A stretch of 64,000 nt of DNA, from positions 248,001-312,000 of the forward strand of contig CAVQBD010000002.1 of NCBI GenBank assembly GCA_963710645.1, in the 5' to 3' direction. Below are positions 1-8,851 of this stretch, piece by piece (positions within the stretch are counted from its first letter, which is position 1; each line of letters begins with the position of its first letter). The notes under the pieces are model-generated. The model did not search any database. It was not told the DNA's origin and saw nothing but the letters and a program-made list of their open reading frames with translations. The position numbers and the translations under genes are program-made. Source of the stretch: FEB-10 sp963710645. Its GTDB lineage: Bacteria; Acidobacteriota; Thermoanaerobaculia; Thermoanaerobaculales; Sulfomarinibacteraceae.

Positions 1-1365
1 GTGCGTTCGGACCTTGTTCCCTCGCTGCGGACCTTTTTCGACAACTTCTTCACGAATCGGCAAGCGATGCTGGCATGGCTCGACGAGAACGGCCGCTTCC
101 AACCGGTGGTGTCGCAGTGGACCGGGGAGGTGCCGAAACTCCCAGCCAGGACATTTGACGAACTGGGCACCGGAGGACGTTACGCGATCCTCCGCCTCGG
201 CGTCCGTGAACTCCTGATCTACCCCGTGTCGCGAGGGGCCCTGGACTCACAAGCCTATTTGATCGTTGAAACCATGGAAGATGATATGGAGCACGACCAG
301 GTCCTGCTGGCCGAGCTCGCCAGAATGCTCGCGGTGCATTGGGAACGCGTCGAGAATTCCAGTTCGCTTTACGGCCCGTGGGAAGACGCGGCTCGCAAGA
401 CGACCGAGGAGCAGCTTCCCGGGACGTCCCAGGCGGTGCGAGTTCTGAGAGACAGCGTGGTACAGGCGGCGAGGTCCACCTTCCCGGTGTTGTTGTGCGG
501 GCGGCCCGGCTCTGGTCGGATGGCTGTGGCGACCCAGATCGCCTCGATCCATCCCACCGGTGATCTCCCGGTCCAGGCCATTCAGGTCAAGGGGGATGAT
601 GACGAGGCGTTCCGTATCGCACTCTTTGGGTCGTCGTCCGGTCAGAAGGCCGGCAGTGGTTTGGCCGAACGGGCGAAGGGTTCGGTGGTGGTCATCCGTG
701 ATGTGCACAAATTGTCACCTGCGATGCAGCGCGAGGTGGCGGCCGCCATTTCTCACGATGTGGACACCGGTTATGGTCCGGCCGTGCGGTGGATCGCCAC
801 CACCGAGTCCGACTGCATGGCGTTGGTCAACGAGGGTATTCTCGACTCCACCCTCTACAATTTGTTCCAAAGGCACATCATGCGGATTCCGGCCCTGAAT
901 CAGCGGCGGGAAGACCTGCCACTGCTCGTTGTGCGGCTTCTCGACGCCATCGGTGCGGAGCAGGACAAGGAAATCCGCGGCATTGAGTTGGAAACTCTCA
1001 ATTCTCTCCTGGAGCACCCCTTTGAGGGCGAGATGACCGAGCTGCTCGGTGAGTTGCGTCGGCTGGTTTCCGCGACTCCAGAGGGCGAGATGGTGCGTGG
1101 CACGGTCCCTGCACACCCGAGTGGTCGTTTGATTGGCTCCCCGGCGGACGGCGACGAGATCGAAGCCGCATCGCTGATTGCGCAGGACGACCTCAAGACC
1201 GTCGTGCCCGCGGTGGAACGGTTGATTATTGATCGCGTGATGCGGAGAACCATGGGAAATCAGAGCAAGGCGGCCCGGACTTTGAATTTGTCTCGGGGCG
1301 CCTTGATTGCCAAGATCAAGGAGTACGGCGTCCCGGACTACCGGTATCTCCGACGCAACCGATAA
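1..1365 (+). CDS. Degenerate NtrC/Fis-type transcriptional regulator
   Basis: A 454-residue protein in frame from the first base (GTG), so the true start may lie upstream of the window. Residues about 140-320 align with the AAA+ domain of sigma-54 activators (the LFG segment, then a Walker-B-like strand). The C-terminus is a Fis-type helix-turn-helix (GNQSKAARTLNLSRGALIAK, about 416-440), so DNA binding is expected. The ATPase looks dead: the P-loop reads GRPGSGRMAV without the GK[ST] lysine, the Walker B reads VVVIRDVH rather than LFLDE, and the GAFTGA loop that contacts sigma-54 is absent. It may therefore be a DNA-binding regulator that no longer remodels sigma-54 polymerase. The N-terminal 130 residues may be a GAF-like sensor (inference). 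It converges on the exosortase pair. Confidence 0.75.
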   Translation: MRSDLVPSLRTFFDNFFTNRQAMLAWLDENGRFQPVVSQWTGEVPKLPARTFDELGTGGRYAILRLGVRELLIYPVSRGALDSQAYLIVETMEDDMEHDQVLLAELARMLAVHWERVENSSSLYGPWEDAARKTTEEQLPGTSQAVRVLRDSVVQAARSTFPVLLCGRPGSGRMAVATQIASIHPTGDLPVQAIQVKGDDDEAFRIALFGSSSGQKAGSGLAERAKGSVVVIRDVHKLSPAMQREVAAAISHDVDTGYGPAVRWIATTESDCMALVNEGILDSTLYNLFQRHIMRIPALNQRREDLPLLVVRLLDAIGAEQDKEIRGIELETLNSLLEHPFEGEMTELLGELRRLVSATPEGEMVRGTVPAHPSGRLIGSPADGDEIEAASLIAQDDLKTVVPAVERLIIDRVMRRTMGNQSKAARTLNLSRGALIAKIKEYGVPDYRYLRRNR

Positions 1366-1441
1366 TGGCTAGGGGCTAGAACCTCCACCCGCCCGAGTCG
1401 GGATTCGAATTTCTAATTCCGAATTTCGAATTCTCCACCTC
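1366..1441. repeat. Intergenic word element 1
   Basis: The convergent spacer holds GGCTAG words (1364-1378), the core CCACCCGCCCGA (1385-1396) and then AT-rich words of the TTCGAATT type (1403-1433). It is built like the elements at 6247, 8413, 34004, 38488, 47046, 50076 and 58829. Confidence 0.55.
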
Positions 1442-2035
1442 CTACTTCCTATCTTCTCTTCCGGGCATGATCATCGCCATCACCAGATCCCAGTTGAACC
1501 CGATCCAGATCAGAAACGGGAAGGCGAATCGCCCCGGCAGGTCGGTGAAGTACTGACCGAAACCGTAAATATTGCGGCTCAGGCCCGAGTACGACTGAAG
1601 ACTCCAGTCGCCCATGGACGTGGCATAGAGAAACTTGACGTGGAACATGAGGTTCAGCACCTGCGCTGCCAGCAGCAGGCACCAACCCATGACAAGCCGC
1701 TCCAACTGGGGTCTTGACCATGGTCTCGGGAGGGCGAGGAAGAGGGCGAGCAACACGATCGTGTTGAAGTGGACCTCGGTGAGTGAGATCGTCGGCGCAA
1801 CGGAGCCCGTGCGGAGATCGCTTCGATGAATTTCTGCACGATGATCCATCGGCACGAGCCGGGTCACCCTCGGTTGCTCATAGCCGCGGATGAGGATCTC
1901 CGCCAGCCCACAAACCGTACTGTCGAGCGCGGGGCGAAGGACGAGCCACACCACCATGGCAATTGCCAGGGCGATCGGCAACCTCCCAAGGAAGGAGCCG
2001 TGGGCTGACCGGCTGGCCGTATCGCGGGGCTTCAC
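1442..2035 (-). CDS. Exosortase H-associated membrane protein (probable)
   Basis: A 197-residue integral membrane protein. Hydrophobic segments lie at about 20-35, 90-103, 115-130 and 170-190, with a periplasm-like loop between the first two. Its start overlaps the stop of the exosortase gene by 4 bases (ATGA, 2032-2035), so the two are translationally coupled. XrtH genes are often followed by a dedicated small membrane partner of about this size; the name rests on that context and on membrane topology, not on a catalytic motif. The N-terminal arginines before the first helix place that end in the cytoplasm. A role in sorting C-terminally tagged surface proteins is inferred. Confidence 0.55.
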   Translation of the reverse strand: MKPRDTASRSAHGSFLGRLPIALAIAMVVWLVLRPALDSTVCGLAEILIRGYEQPRVTRLVPMDHRAEIHRSDLRTGSVAPTISLTEVHFNTIVLLALFLALPRPWSRPQLERLVMGWCLLLAAQVLNLMFHVKFLYATSMGDWSLQSYSGLSRNIYGFGQYFTDLPGRFAFPFLIWIGFNWDLVMAMIMPGREDRK

Positions 2036-2544
2036 CGGTCAGGGTCCCTGGTGGCCGACGCCCACCGCGCCCACACGATCCACAGCACGACTCCGGTCAG
2101 GATTACCAGTGATTGCCACACAACGATGTGTGACGCGTTGAACAACTCGGGCAGGTAGGCGCCGATGTAGTAGAGCGAGACGATGCGCATCAGATTGACG
2201 GTTTGGATGATCGACAGCCCCGCGAGTGCGCCCACGAGCTTCGCCCGTCGTGGTGCCGGGAAGGCGAGAATTCCGGACAACAAAATCAGACTGGTGATCA
2301 AACCGTTGCACCCGTTGTAGATCGTGACCGCAAAACGGGGTGAGCTCAGATCACAGCCCGTCACGGTGATCTCCTCCCCCAGAAGCGACAGAACCCAACC
2401 GGAGGCTCGGGCGACAATGGTCGTATACGGGACGACCAGGTTGTCATTCACCGGGCGCAGGGCGATCACGGTGAACGAAATCCCGAGGATTGTCACAAAT
2501 ATAACCAGGAAGCGGATTTCGGGCCGCTGCAACGCTCTTGACAT
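2032..2544 (-). CDS. xrtH: Exosortase H (XrtH-type transpeptidase)
   Basis: A 170-residue multi-pass protein with the three exosortase/archaeosortase catalytic residues in order: Cys79 in YNGCNGL, Arg120 in VNLMRIVSLYYIG and His139 in FNASHIVVW. The size and the single compact core fit XrtH, which cleaves C-terminal IPTL-CTERM-like tags at the inner membrane and hands the protein to an envelope glycan or export step. It lies 4 bases downstream of the Ser/Thr kinase gene and overlaps the next gene by 4 bases, so the three probably form one operon. No protein in the window ends in a clear PEP-CTERM or IPTL-CTERM tag (motif, helix, basic tail), so its substrates lie elsewhere. Confidence 0.82.
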   Translation of the reverse strand: MSRALQRPEIRFLVIFVTILGISFTVIALRPVNDNLVVPYTTIVARASGWVLSLLGEEITVTGCDLSSPRFAVTIYNGCNGLITSLILLSGILAFPAPRRAKLVGALAGLSIIQTVNLMRIVSLYYIGAYLPELFNASHIVVWQSLVILTGVVLWIVWARWASATRDPDR

Positions 2545-2548
2545 TGGA

Positions 2549-5065
2549 TCAGGGCACGATGCCGACGAGGGCCTCGCGGAGGTCCTCGGCCGACGTGAAT
2601 CGTTGTGAGGGGTCCTTCTCCAGGCAACGCAGAATGATGGGCCCGAGTCCGTCGGCGAGGTGTGGCGCCAGTACCGCCGGGTCTGGCGGCTGCTGGGTCA
2701 GATGGGCCTCGATGACGTTGCCCTCTTTGAACGGAGGTTGTCCGGTGGCCAGGTGGAACGACGTGGCTCCGAGGGCGTAGATGTCGGTGGCCGGCGACGT
2801 GTCCTGCCCGCGAATCTGCTCCGGTGCCATGTAGTACGGGGTGCCGCAGACCGCTGGACCCGCCGTGGCCCCGGTGTCGAGTCGAGCCGCGATTCCGAAG
2901 TCCAATATCTTCACTTCCTGGTTCGGGGTGAGCAGAATATTGCCCGGTTTGAGGTCTCGGTGGATGACCTGGTGACTGTGGGCGTAAGCGACCGCGTCGG
3001 CGAGACGGACGAGGATTGCCAGAAGACCGGCTCGGATGCGATCGGGCTGGGTGCGGATCACGTAGTCGAGGGCTTCGCCGGGGACGTACTCCATGGTGAT
3101 GAAGTAGCCGTCAAAGCCGGCCTCGAAATCATAGATCGTGACGATCCCCGGGTGGTTGAGGGTTGCGGCAGCCTTGGCCTCCTGCTCGAGCCGGGCCGCC
3201 TCCTCGGCAGAGGTGGTTCGCAGGACCTTGATGGCCACGTCGCGCTCGAGCCGGGTGTCTCGCGCCCTGTAGACCACGCCCATACCGCCCCGCCCGAGTT
3301 CGGTGAGGATTTCGTAGCGCTGCTGGGCCGGCGGGCGACGCTCTTCGGATCGTTCCGGTCCTTCTCGTGAGGGTTGAGTGGTTGCAGGATCGACGGTGGC
3401 TCGACTGCGTTCGATCTCGGCTCGCAGGGAGCGAGCGGATTCGTGAGAATAGTCGTAGGCGAGAATTCGGTCCACCTGGGCCATGGCCGCCTCAGATTCG
3501 CCGGCTTCGTGCAGACGCCGGGCTAAGGCCACCGCAGGACCGAGCCGCGAAGGTTGCAGGGCGACGCCGACAACGGCGCGCTGCAGACACGCGATGGACT
3601 GTTCCACCGAACCCCGCTGGTACGCCCTCTCAGCCATGTCCAGGATGACCTGGGGAATGTCTGGAACCGGACCGGGATAGCTGCGGAGAATGTTGCACGC
3701 CTCGTCGAGCCGCCCCTGGCGGTGGAGTTCCAGGAGGGCGTCCTGGAGGCTTCCCAATCGGGCGAGACAGTGGGCCGCCCGCTCGGGCATGTTGAGGTTG
3801 CGATACAGCTGCAGTGCACGAGCGTCCTCGCCAGCCCGCTCCGCGGCCATGGCGGCTTGTTCCAGGTTCCCGGCCAGTTCGAACATGTCGCTGGCATCTC
3901 CCCAGCGCTTGAGACGGGCGAGCATCTGTGCTGCGAGGTCCCACCGTTCGGCGTCGCGTGCGATCTCCGCGGCCATGGCCTCCTTGCCTTCGTTGGCCAA
4001 CCTCTCCACAACGTCGTCGATTCGGCCGGCCGATTGCATGACATCCACCATCTCCCGCTCCATGCCGAGCCGGTCGAGATGGGAGAGCAGGCTCTCGGTT
4101 TCCAGGTGGATCTGAGCCTTCAGTTGTTTTGTTTCCGAGGAGGCCGAATCCCCTCGGGCGGTATTCAGGCGGAGCCGTTCTTGGAGTTCCCGCAGCTGCC
4201 GGATCCTGAGTTGTGCCGCCTGCTTCGGCCTTCCGGCAGCGCCCTCGGCCTGGGCGGCCTCTTCCAGGCGTCCTGATCGTCTGAAGTTGGCGGCTGCGCG
4301 TTCGTGGTCACCGGCCTCCCGCCAGGCGAAGGCGGCCCGATGCCATGCTCCCTCAGCCTCGTACAGGCGGGCCAGGGTGTTGTGGTCGTTTGTCTCCTGG
4401 GCCGCCCGTCGGGCCGCAGCGAAGGTGGAGTCCGACGGTCGAAGCCGACCTTCGTCCAGTGCGAGCCGGGCTGTCCGAAGGGCTCTCTTGCCGTTGCCCG
4501 CACGAAGCCAAACCTCGATCGCCTCGGGATAGTGCCCCTGGCCCGTGAGCCACACAGCGAGGTCGTGGTCACAACCAACGGCTGCCTCGCGGTTTCCCAG
4601 CGACCGGTACATGCGAGCAGCTTCGGAGAGGTCTCGTCCACCCGAACGACGCATCAGCTGGGCAGCTTCTTCTCTCAGCCCGAGTTCACCGGCGAGGTCT
4701 GCGGCCCGTTTCCACGCCCTGGCCTTGCTAAAAAACCCCAGGGCTTTTCGCCGTTGGCCGTCCTCGAGATAAAGCTCTGCCGCACCGAGGTAATCCCGAC
4801 GCCTTTCTGCCGTCCGAGCCAACCGCTCTCGTGGGCTGCCGCCTCTGAGAAGCTGGACCAGTCCAAAGATGCCCAGGCCGGCCACCACCGCATTGCCGAT
4901 GTACCGAACCAGTGGTTGGCCGAGAAACCGGGAGAAAAAACCACCGACGAAATCTTCGATCCCCGGAATGAGGGCCCACATGTTGATCACAGCTGCCAGG
5001 GCCAGAGCGACTGCAAATGGGATCATGGCCTTGGCACGACCGACCAGGGTGAACATCAGAGCCAC
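2549..5065 (-). CDS. Membrane-anchored TPR Ser/Thr protein kinase with C-terminal kinase
   Basis: An 838-residue protein. Two transmembrane helices lie near the N-terminus (about 14-35 and 53-72), followed by an alpha-solenoid of TPR-like repeats (about 80-560, with repeated AA..Y...G and W..AA.....G..EAA patterns) and then a complete Hanks-type kinase (about 580-838). The glycine loop is GRGGMGVVY, the catalytic lysine is in VAIKV, the catalytic loop is HRDLKPGN (about 700) and the metal loop is DFG (about 720), followed by YYMAPEQ. The usual bacterial order is kinase first with the sensor outside; here the kinase is last and the solenoid would be cytoplasmic. It precedes the exosortase genes by 4 bases. 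The start is a GTG without a clear ribosome site, so a few N-terminal residues are uncertain. Confidence 0.85.
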   Translation of the reverse strand: MALMFTLVGRAKAMIPFAVALALAAVINMWALIPGIEDFVGGFFSRFLGQPLVRYIGNAVVAGLGIFGLVQLLRGGSPRERLARTAERRRDYLGAAELYLEDGQRRKALGFFSKARAWKRAADLAGELGLREEAAQLMRRSGGRDLSEAARMYRSLGNREAAVGCDHDLAVWLTGQGHYPEAIEVWLRAGNGKRALRTARLALDEGRLRPSDSTFAAARRAAQETNDHNTLARLYEAEGAWHRAAFAWREAGDHERAAANFRRSGRLEEAAQAEGAAGRPKQAAQLRIRQLRELQERLRLNTARGDSASSETKQLKAQIHLETESLLSHLDRLGMEREMVDVMQSAGRIDDVVERLANEGKEAMAAEIARDAERWDLAAQMLARLKRWGDASDMFELAGNLEQAAMAAERAGEDARALQLYRNLNMPERAAHCLARLGSLQDALLELHRQGRLDEACNILRSYPGPVPDIPQVILDMAERAYQRGSVEQSIACLQRAVVGVALQPSRLGPAVALARRLHEAGESEAAMAQVDRILAYDYSHESARSLRAEIERSRATVDPATTQPSREGPERSEERRPPAQQRYEILTELGRGGMGVVYRARDTRLERDVAIKVLRTTSAEEAARLEQEAKAAATLNHPGIVTIYDFEAGFDGYFITMEYVPGEALDYVIRTQPDRIRAGLLAILVRLADAVAYAHSHQVIHRDLKPGNILLTPNQEVKILDFGIAARLDTGATAGPAVCGTPYYMAPEQIRGQDTSPATDIYALGATSFHLATGQPPFKEGNVIEAHLTQQPPDPAVLAPHLADGLGPIILRCLEKDPSQRFTSAEDLREALVGIVP

Positions 5066-5241
5066 CGTCGAGCAGAGAATTCGTCTGGCGTCACCCTGTC
5101 ATTGTAGCCGCGGCGGGCTGGCTTTGGATGAGATGTTGAAATTTTACAAGAGTTCGCTCATATTCTATGAAGGACGGCCCGAGTTGCGGACCGCCAACCG
5201 CACCGGTCGCACCCTTTGACCGGCAAGCTCAGGAGGAGAGA

Positions 5242-6246
5242 TTGGCTGCCGATTACTATAAGAGCCTTGGCGTGTCGCGCAGCGCGGACGCCGGGGAAAT
5301 CAAAAAGGCGTACCGGAAACTGGCCCGGAAGTTCCACCCTGACGTCAACCCTGATGATCCTGATGCCGAGAAAAAATTTCGGGAGATTCAGGAGGCCTAT
5401 GCCGTGCTGTCGGACGATGAGAAGAAAAATCAGTACGACACCTATGGCCGGGTGGACGATATTCCCAATGCCGGCTTTGACCCGTTTAGCCGGAGCAGGG
5501 GCCGGAGTGAATGGCAGGACATCGGGGGTTACCAGGTCGACATGGGAGACCTCGGTGATCTCTTTGGTGATTTTTTCGGTGGTCGTAGAGGAGCCCGGCG
5601 CAGCGTTCCACAAAAGGGTTCCGACTACGAAGCTTCGATGGAAATTGATTTTTCCGACGCCGTGCGCGGCACGACGGTAACGTTGCCCGTCCAGAGGCAG
5701 ATCCAGTGCACCGGTTGTGGCGGTACCGGCACGGTTGGCGGCGGAACTCCGTGCCCCACGTGTCACGGAGTCGGCGGCGTCGTGAACACCGAGCGTCTCC
5801 GCGTCAAGATCCCGGAGGGGATTGCCGACGGCAACCGTGTGAGGGTCGCCGGGAGGGGGGCCGAGGGATCGGACGGCGGTCCGGCGGGGGACCTCTACGT
5901 TCGGGTCAAGGTCCGTCCCAACCCTTTCTTCGAAAGAGAGGGGGACAATATCCTGACCACTGTGCCCCTGACCTTTTCCGAAGCCTACCTGGGGGCCGAG
6001 ATCGAGGTGGGGACCGTCCACGGACCCGTGCGGGCCAAGGTCCCGCCAGGAACCGATTCGGGCAAGGTCTTCAGGTTGCGCGGCAAGGGCGTCCGCAACA
6101 AGAAGACGAGGGCCTACGGAGATCATCTCTACACGGTGGAAATCACGGTTCCAAAGGTCGTCTCACCCGCCGGAGAGGAGACCGCGAGACGGGTTGCGGA
6201 TCTCTACCAGGGCAACCCCCGCGACAAGCTCCCCAGGAACCTATAG
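5242..6246 (+). CDS. DnaJ-family co-chaperone with a single zinc centre
   Basis: Hsp40 protein of 334 residues. I place the start at a TTG because AGGAGG (5231-5236) sits 5 bases before it and the J domain begins at once (YYKSLGVSRSADAGEIKKAY). An upstream in-frame ATG at 5167 would add 25 unlikely residues. The J domain carries HPD (HPDVNPDD), then a Gly/Phe region (about 75-120) and the two C-terminal substrate-binding barrels. Between these is only one pair of zinc motifs (CTGCGGTG and CPTCHGVG), where classical DnaJ has four; CbpA has none. It would stimulate a DnaK ATPase; no dnaK is in the window. It is divergent from the kinase gene and convergent with def. Confidence 0.88.
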   Translation: MAADYYKSLGVSRSADAGEIKKAYRKLARKFHPDVNPDDPDAEKKFREIQEAYAVLSDDEKKNQYDTYGRVDDIPNAGFDPFSRSRGRSEWQDIGGYQVDMGDLGDLFGDFFGGRRGARRSVPQKGSDYEASMEIDFSDAVRGTTVTLPVQRQIQCTGCGGTGTVGGGTPCPTCHGVGGVVNTERLRVKIPEGIADGNRVRVAGRGAEGSDGGPAGDLYVRVKVRPNPFFEREGDNILTTVPLTFSEAYLGAEIEVGTVHGPVRAKVPPGTDSGKVFRLRGKGVRNKKTRAYGDHLYTVEITVPKVVSPAGEETARRVADLYQGNPRDKLPRNL

Positions 6247-6363
6247 TTCATACCGAATTTTGAATTCTAAATCTTGAATTTTGCATTTTCACCCACCCGC
6301 CCCAACCGTTCTCGGGGGTGAGGGGGTCGATTCAAAATTGAGAATTGAGAATTCAAAATTCCG
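6247..6363. repeat. Intergenic word element 2 (inverted AT words around a GC core)
   Basis: Left words of the GAATTTTGAATTC type (6256-6285), a core CACCCACCCGCCCC at about 6289-6302 facing GGGGGTGAGGGGG, and right words ATTCAAAATTGAGAATTGAG (from about 6330) that reverse-complement the left ones. It lies between two convergent genes (dnaJ-like and def) and could act as a bidirectional 3'-end structure. Confidence 0.6.
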
Positions 6364-6888
6364 CTATGCGGTGGCCGACCAGACGCCCAGCTTGCGCATC
6401 TTGGCGACCCGTCGCATGAACATCTGTCGCTTCACACCACGAAGGTGATGGACCAGTAGCGTGCTGTCCAGGTGATCCACTTCGTGGCACACGGCCTGGG
6501 CGAACAGCCCGTCGGCTGGGATGGACCGCCACTCCCCGTGCTCGTCCTGTGCTCGCACGAGGAGTTTTCGCGGACGGCTGATGTTCGTGAACAGGCCCGG
6601 AAACGAGAGACAGCCCTCTTCAAGAGACACTGTTCCCTCGGTCTCCACGATCTTCGGGTTGGCGAGTACGATTGGGGCCTGTGGGTCTTTGCCCACCGAT
6701 AGGTCGATCGTCGCCAACCGCAAATTGAGTCCGATCTGTGGTGCGGCGAGTCCAAGGCCCGGTGCCTTCCAACCGGTTTCAAGCAGGTCTCGAGCGATTT
6801 CCTGAAGTTCGTCATCAAACCGCACCACTGGCTCGTTGGGAGCTTCGAGCCGCGGGTCACCGTAGATAAGTATGGGCCGGATGGCCAC
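6364..6888 (-). CDS. def: Peptide deformylase
   Basis: Metalloenzyme that removes the formyl group from the initiator methionine of nascent proteins. All three family motifs are present: GLGLAAPQIG, EGCLS (metal-binding Cys) and CHEVDH (HEXXH with two metal histidines and the catalytic Glu). I choose the GTG at 6888 (174 residues) because GGAGG lies 6 bases before it and the protein then opens with the family-typical VAIRPILIYGDPRL. A longer in-frame reading back to 6951 would add 21 residues without support. The motif after HEVDH is HLDST rather than the common HLDGV, a mild deviation. It stands alone, convergent with the DnaJ-like gene. Confidence 0.93.
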   Translation of the reverse strand: MAIRPILIYGDPRLEAPNEPVVRFDDELQEIARDLLETGWKAPGLGLAAPQIGLNLRLATIDLSVGKDPQAPIVLANPKIVETEGTVSLEEGCLSFPGLFTNISRPRKLLVRAQDEHGEWRSIPADGLFAQAVCHEVDHLDSTLLVHHLRGVKRQMFMRRVAKMRKLGVWSATA

Positions 6889-7011
6889 TGGCTTCCTCCA
6901 CTCACGCCGGGTCGATGGCGTTGTATAAGGGTGGAACCCACTTTGGGGCAAGCATTCTTCCCGTCGGTAGCGGCTTTCGGCCCGGAGTCCTCTCCGTTCC
7001 GACCGTTGGCG

Positions 7012-8397
7012 TCATCGGGCCAAGCGCTCCATCCGCTCCCGTGTAGCCTGCCATGCGCCGCTGATCCTCCCACGTATTTCACCGCGATCCGCGGTTTGGA
7101 GTGCGCCGTCAACGACCACCGGTTGGCCGTCGACGACGACGTGCCGGACATCAGCCGCGGTGGCGCCGTGGACGATGCGGGTGGCGGGATGTCCGGCGGG
7201 CTGGAGGGCCCAACCGCCGAGGTTGATGACCGTGATATCAGCGGCCTTGCCGGCCTCGAGAACTCCGATCTCCTCTTCCAGGTGAAGCGCCCGGGCCGCT
7301 TCCCGTGTGGCCATGGCCAACACCGAGATTGCCGGAAGCGCTCCGGCTCCATGACGAAGATTGTGAAGCGTGGCGGTGAGGCTCATTTCATGGAACATGG
7401 ACAGGCGGTTGTTGCACGGGGCGCCGTCGGCGCCGATGAGGACCCGAATCCCCGCGCTCCTCAGAAGCGGCACGTCGGCGATCCCCGATCCCAGTTTGAG
7501 GTTGGTTCCGGGGCAATGGCAGATCCTGGTTCCGGCGGCGGCGAGGCTGTGGATTTCACCGGCTTCCAGGTGAACGCCGTGGGCCAACACCACGTCGTCG
7601 CCCGCAAGACCCACGTCGCTCAGGTAGTCGATGTTCCCCAAGCCGGTGGCGGCTCGAACCGCCGCAACCTCCTCCAAATTCTCGCTGGCATGGGTTTGGA
7701 GCAGCCATCCCCTTGACCTGGCCAGAGCCGAGCAGCCCTCGAGCAACTCTCGGCTGCAGGACAGGGCAAATCTGGGTGCCACCGCGTAGCGCAATCGACC
7801 ACCTGCGGCACCGTGCCATCGTTCGCCGATCTCCTCGGCGGTAGCCAGGGACTGGTCCGTGTCCTCGAGCAGGCCATCGGGCACCTCGGAGCCCACATCC
7901 ATGTGGGTCTTGCCCGACACCAGCCGTATGCCCATCCTCTCTGCGGCCTGGAAGACCCGATCATGATGATGGCAGGTGCCGAAGTCCAGCGCGGTCGTGG
8001 TCCCCCCATGCAAGAGCTCGGCGATGCCGAGCTCGGCGGCCGCCTCGACGCCGTCGCCGTCGAGGGACGCCTCGTAGGGCCAGGTGTAGCCTCGCAGCCA
8101 CTCGAGCAACTCGACGTCTTCCGCCTGGTGCCGCAGGAGGGACTGAACAACGTGCACATGACCCTGGATGAATCCGGGCAGCACGACGGCGTCCGACGCG
8201 TCGAGGGTCTGCCGCGCGACCGTGTCATCTCCGCAGCCGCCGCGGGCAATTTCGACGATGCGGCTGCCGTCGATCATCACGTCGCCAGAGAACCACTCGT
8301 CGTCGGAGGTCATGGGCAGCACGATGCCGCCGCGAATGAGGAGGTCGACCTCGCGTTTCACGTCTTCAAGCGTCACATTCACGGCGGGCGCTGTCAA
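7012..8397 (-). CDS. Amidohydrolase of the SAH/MTA deaminase-chlorohydrolase group
   Basis: A 461-residue member of the metal-dependent TIM-barrel hydrolases that deaminate S-adenosylhomocysteine, methylthioadenosine or related purine or triazine substrates. Metal ligands are visible: the HVH pair (about 80-82, in GFIQGHVHV), His in LQTHASEN (about 242), His in VLAHGVHL, and Asp in IGADGAPCNN. The last segment with Asn-Asn is typical of the MtaD/AtzA/TrzN group. N- and C-terminal strands form the usual composite beta domain (GKAADITVI...). The first possible start is a TTG at 8397; GTG codons a few residues in are alternatives and no ribosome site decides. No purine-salvage neighbours, so the substrate is not predictable. 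Confidence 0.85.
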   Translation of the reverse strand: MTAPAVNVTLEDVKREVDLLIRGGIVLPMTSDDEWFSGDVMIDGSRIVEIARGGCGDDTVARQTLDASDAVVLPGFIQGHVHVVQSLLRHQAEDVELLEWLRGYTWPYEASLDGDGVEAAAELGIAELLHGGTTTALDFGTCHHHDRVFQAAERMGIRLVSGKTHMDVGSEVPDGLLEDTDQSLATAEEIGERWHGAAGGRLRYAVAPRFALSCSRELLEGCSALARSRGWLLQTHASENLEEVAAVRAATGLGNIDYLSDVGLAGDDVVLAHGVHLEAGEIHSLAAAGTRICHCPGTNLKLGSGIADVPLLRSAGIRVLIGADGAPCNNRLSMFHEMSLTATLHNLRHGAGALPAISVLAMATREAARALHLEEEIGVLEAGKAADITVINLGGWALQPAGHPATRIVHGATAADVRHVVVDGQPVVVDGALQTADRGEIRGRISGAWQATRERMERLAR

Positions 8398-8574
8398 TTC
8401 GCGCGGCAGTTCAAAGTCGAAAGTTAAACGTTACACGTTAAACGTTGAACGTTCCCACCCGCCCTCCCGGAGCGAGCGGGCGCGATAGGCGGGCGTGCCA
8501 CTTCTGACACTTTCGGGTTGATCGCGTCGAGGCTTCCCAACTTTCTGAGTCCCGAACAGTGTCAGGGGTGGCAA

Positions 8575-8632
8575 CCTCGGGGAGCGCGGTTGGGAGATGG
8601 GCGCGTCGAAGCCAGCCAATCGAAGCGAACGC
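8575..8632 (+). repeat. 58-bp direct repeat, copy 1
   Basis: Begins CCTCGGGGAGCGCGGTTGGG and ends with GAACGC. The second copy starts 144 bases later (8719-8776) with one change in the first half (GAGC to GAGG) and a three-base change near the end (GCC to TTG). Confidence 0.85.
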
Positions 8633-8718
8633 CCGAAATGCAGGGGCAGCGACAGGGAACAGCGATCAGGGGCAGCGATCGGGGGCAGCAACCAGCGGCC
8701 TCGATGTGAGGGGGGCTC

Positions 8719-8776
8719 CCTCGGGGAGGGCGGTTGGGAGATGGGCGCGTCGAAGCCATTGAATCGAAGCGAACGC
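8719..8776 (+). repeat. 58-bp direct repeat, copy 2
   Basis: Second copy of the block at 8575-8632. It runs directly into a GGTGCCAGGCACC palindrome, suggesting that block and palindrome belong to one larger composite unit. Confidence 0.85.
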
Positions 8777-8782
8777 GCGGGC

Positions 8783-8797
8783 CGGTGCCAGGCACCG
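8783..8797. repeat. CGGTGCCAGGCACCG palindrome
   Basis: A near-perfect 15-base palindrome (7-base arms around one base). Related copies are at 8837-8851 and 34109-34123. Copies 1 and 3 share flanks of the GAATCGA...GCGCG(A/G)GC type. Confidence 0.8.
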
Positions 8798-8836
8798 TCG
8801 ATATCGAATCGCAGCACGAGGTCGACACATCTGCGG

Positions 8837-8851
8837 CGGTGCCTGGCACCG
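8837..8851. repeat. CGGTGCCTGGCACCG palindrome
   Basis: Second copy of the palindrome, followed by ACATG as is the copy at 34109. Confidence 0.8.
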
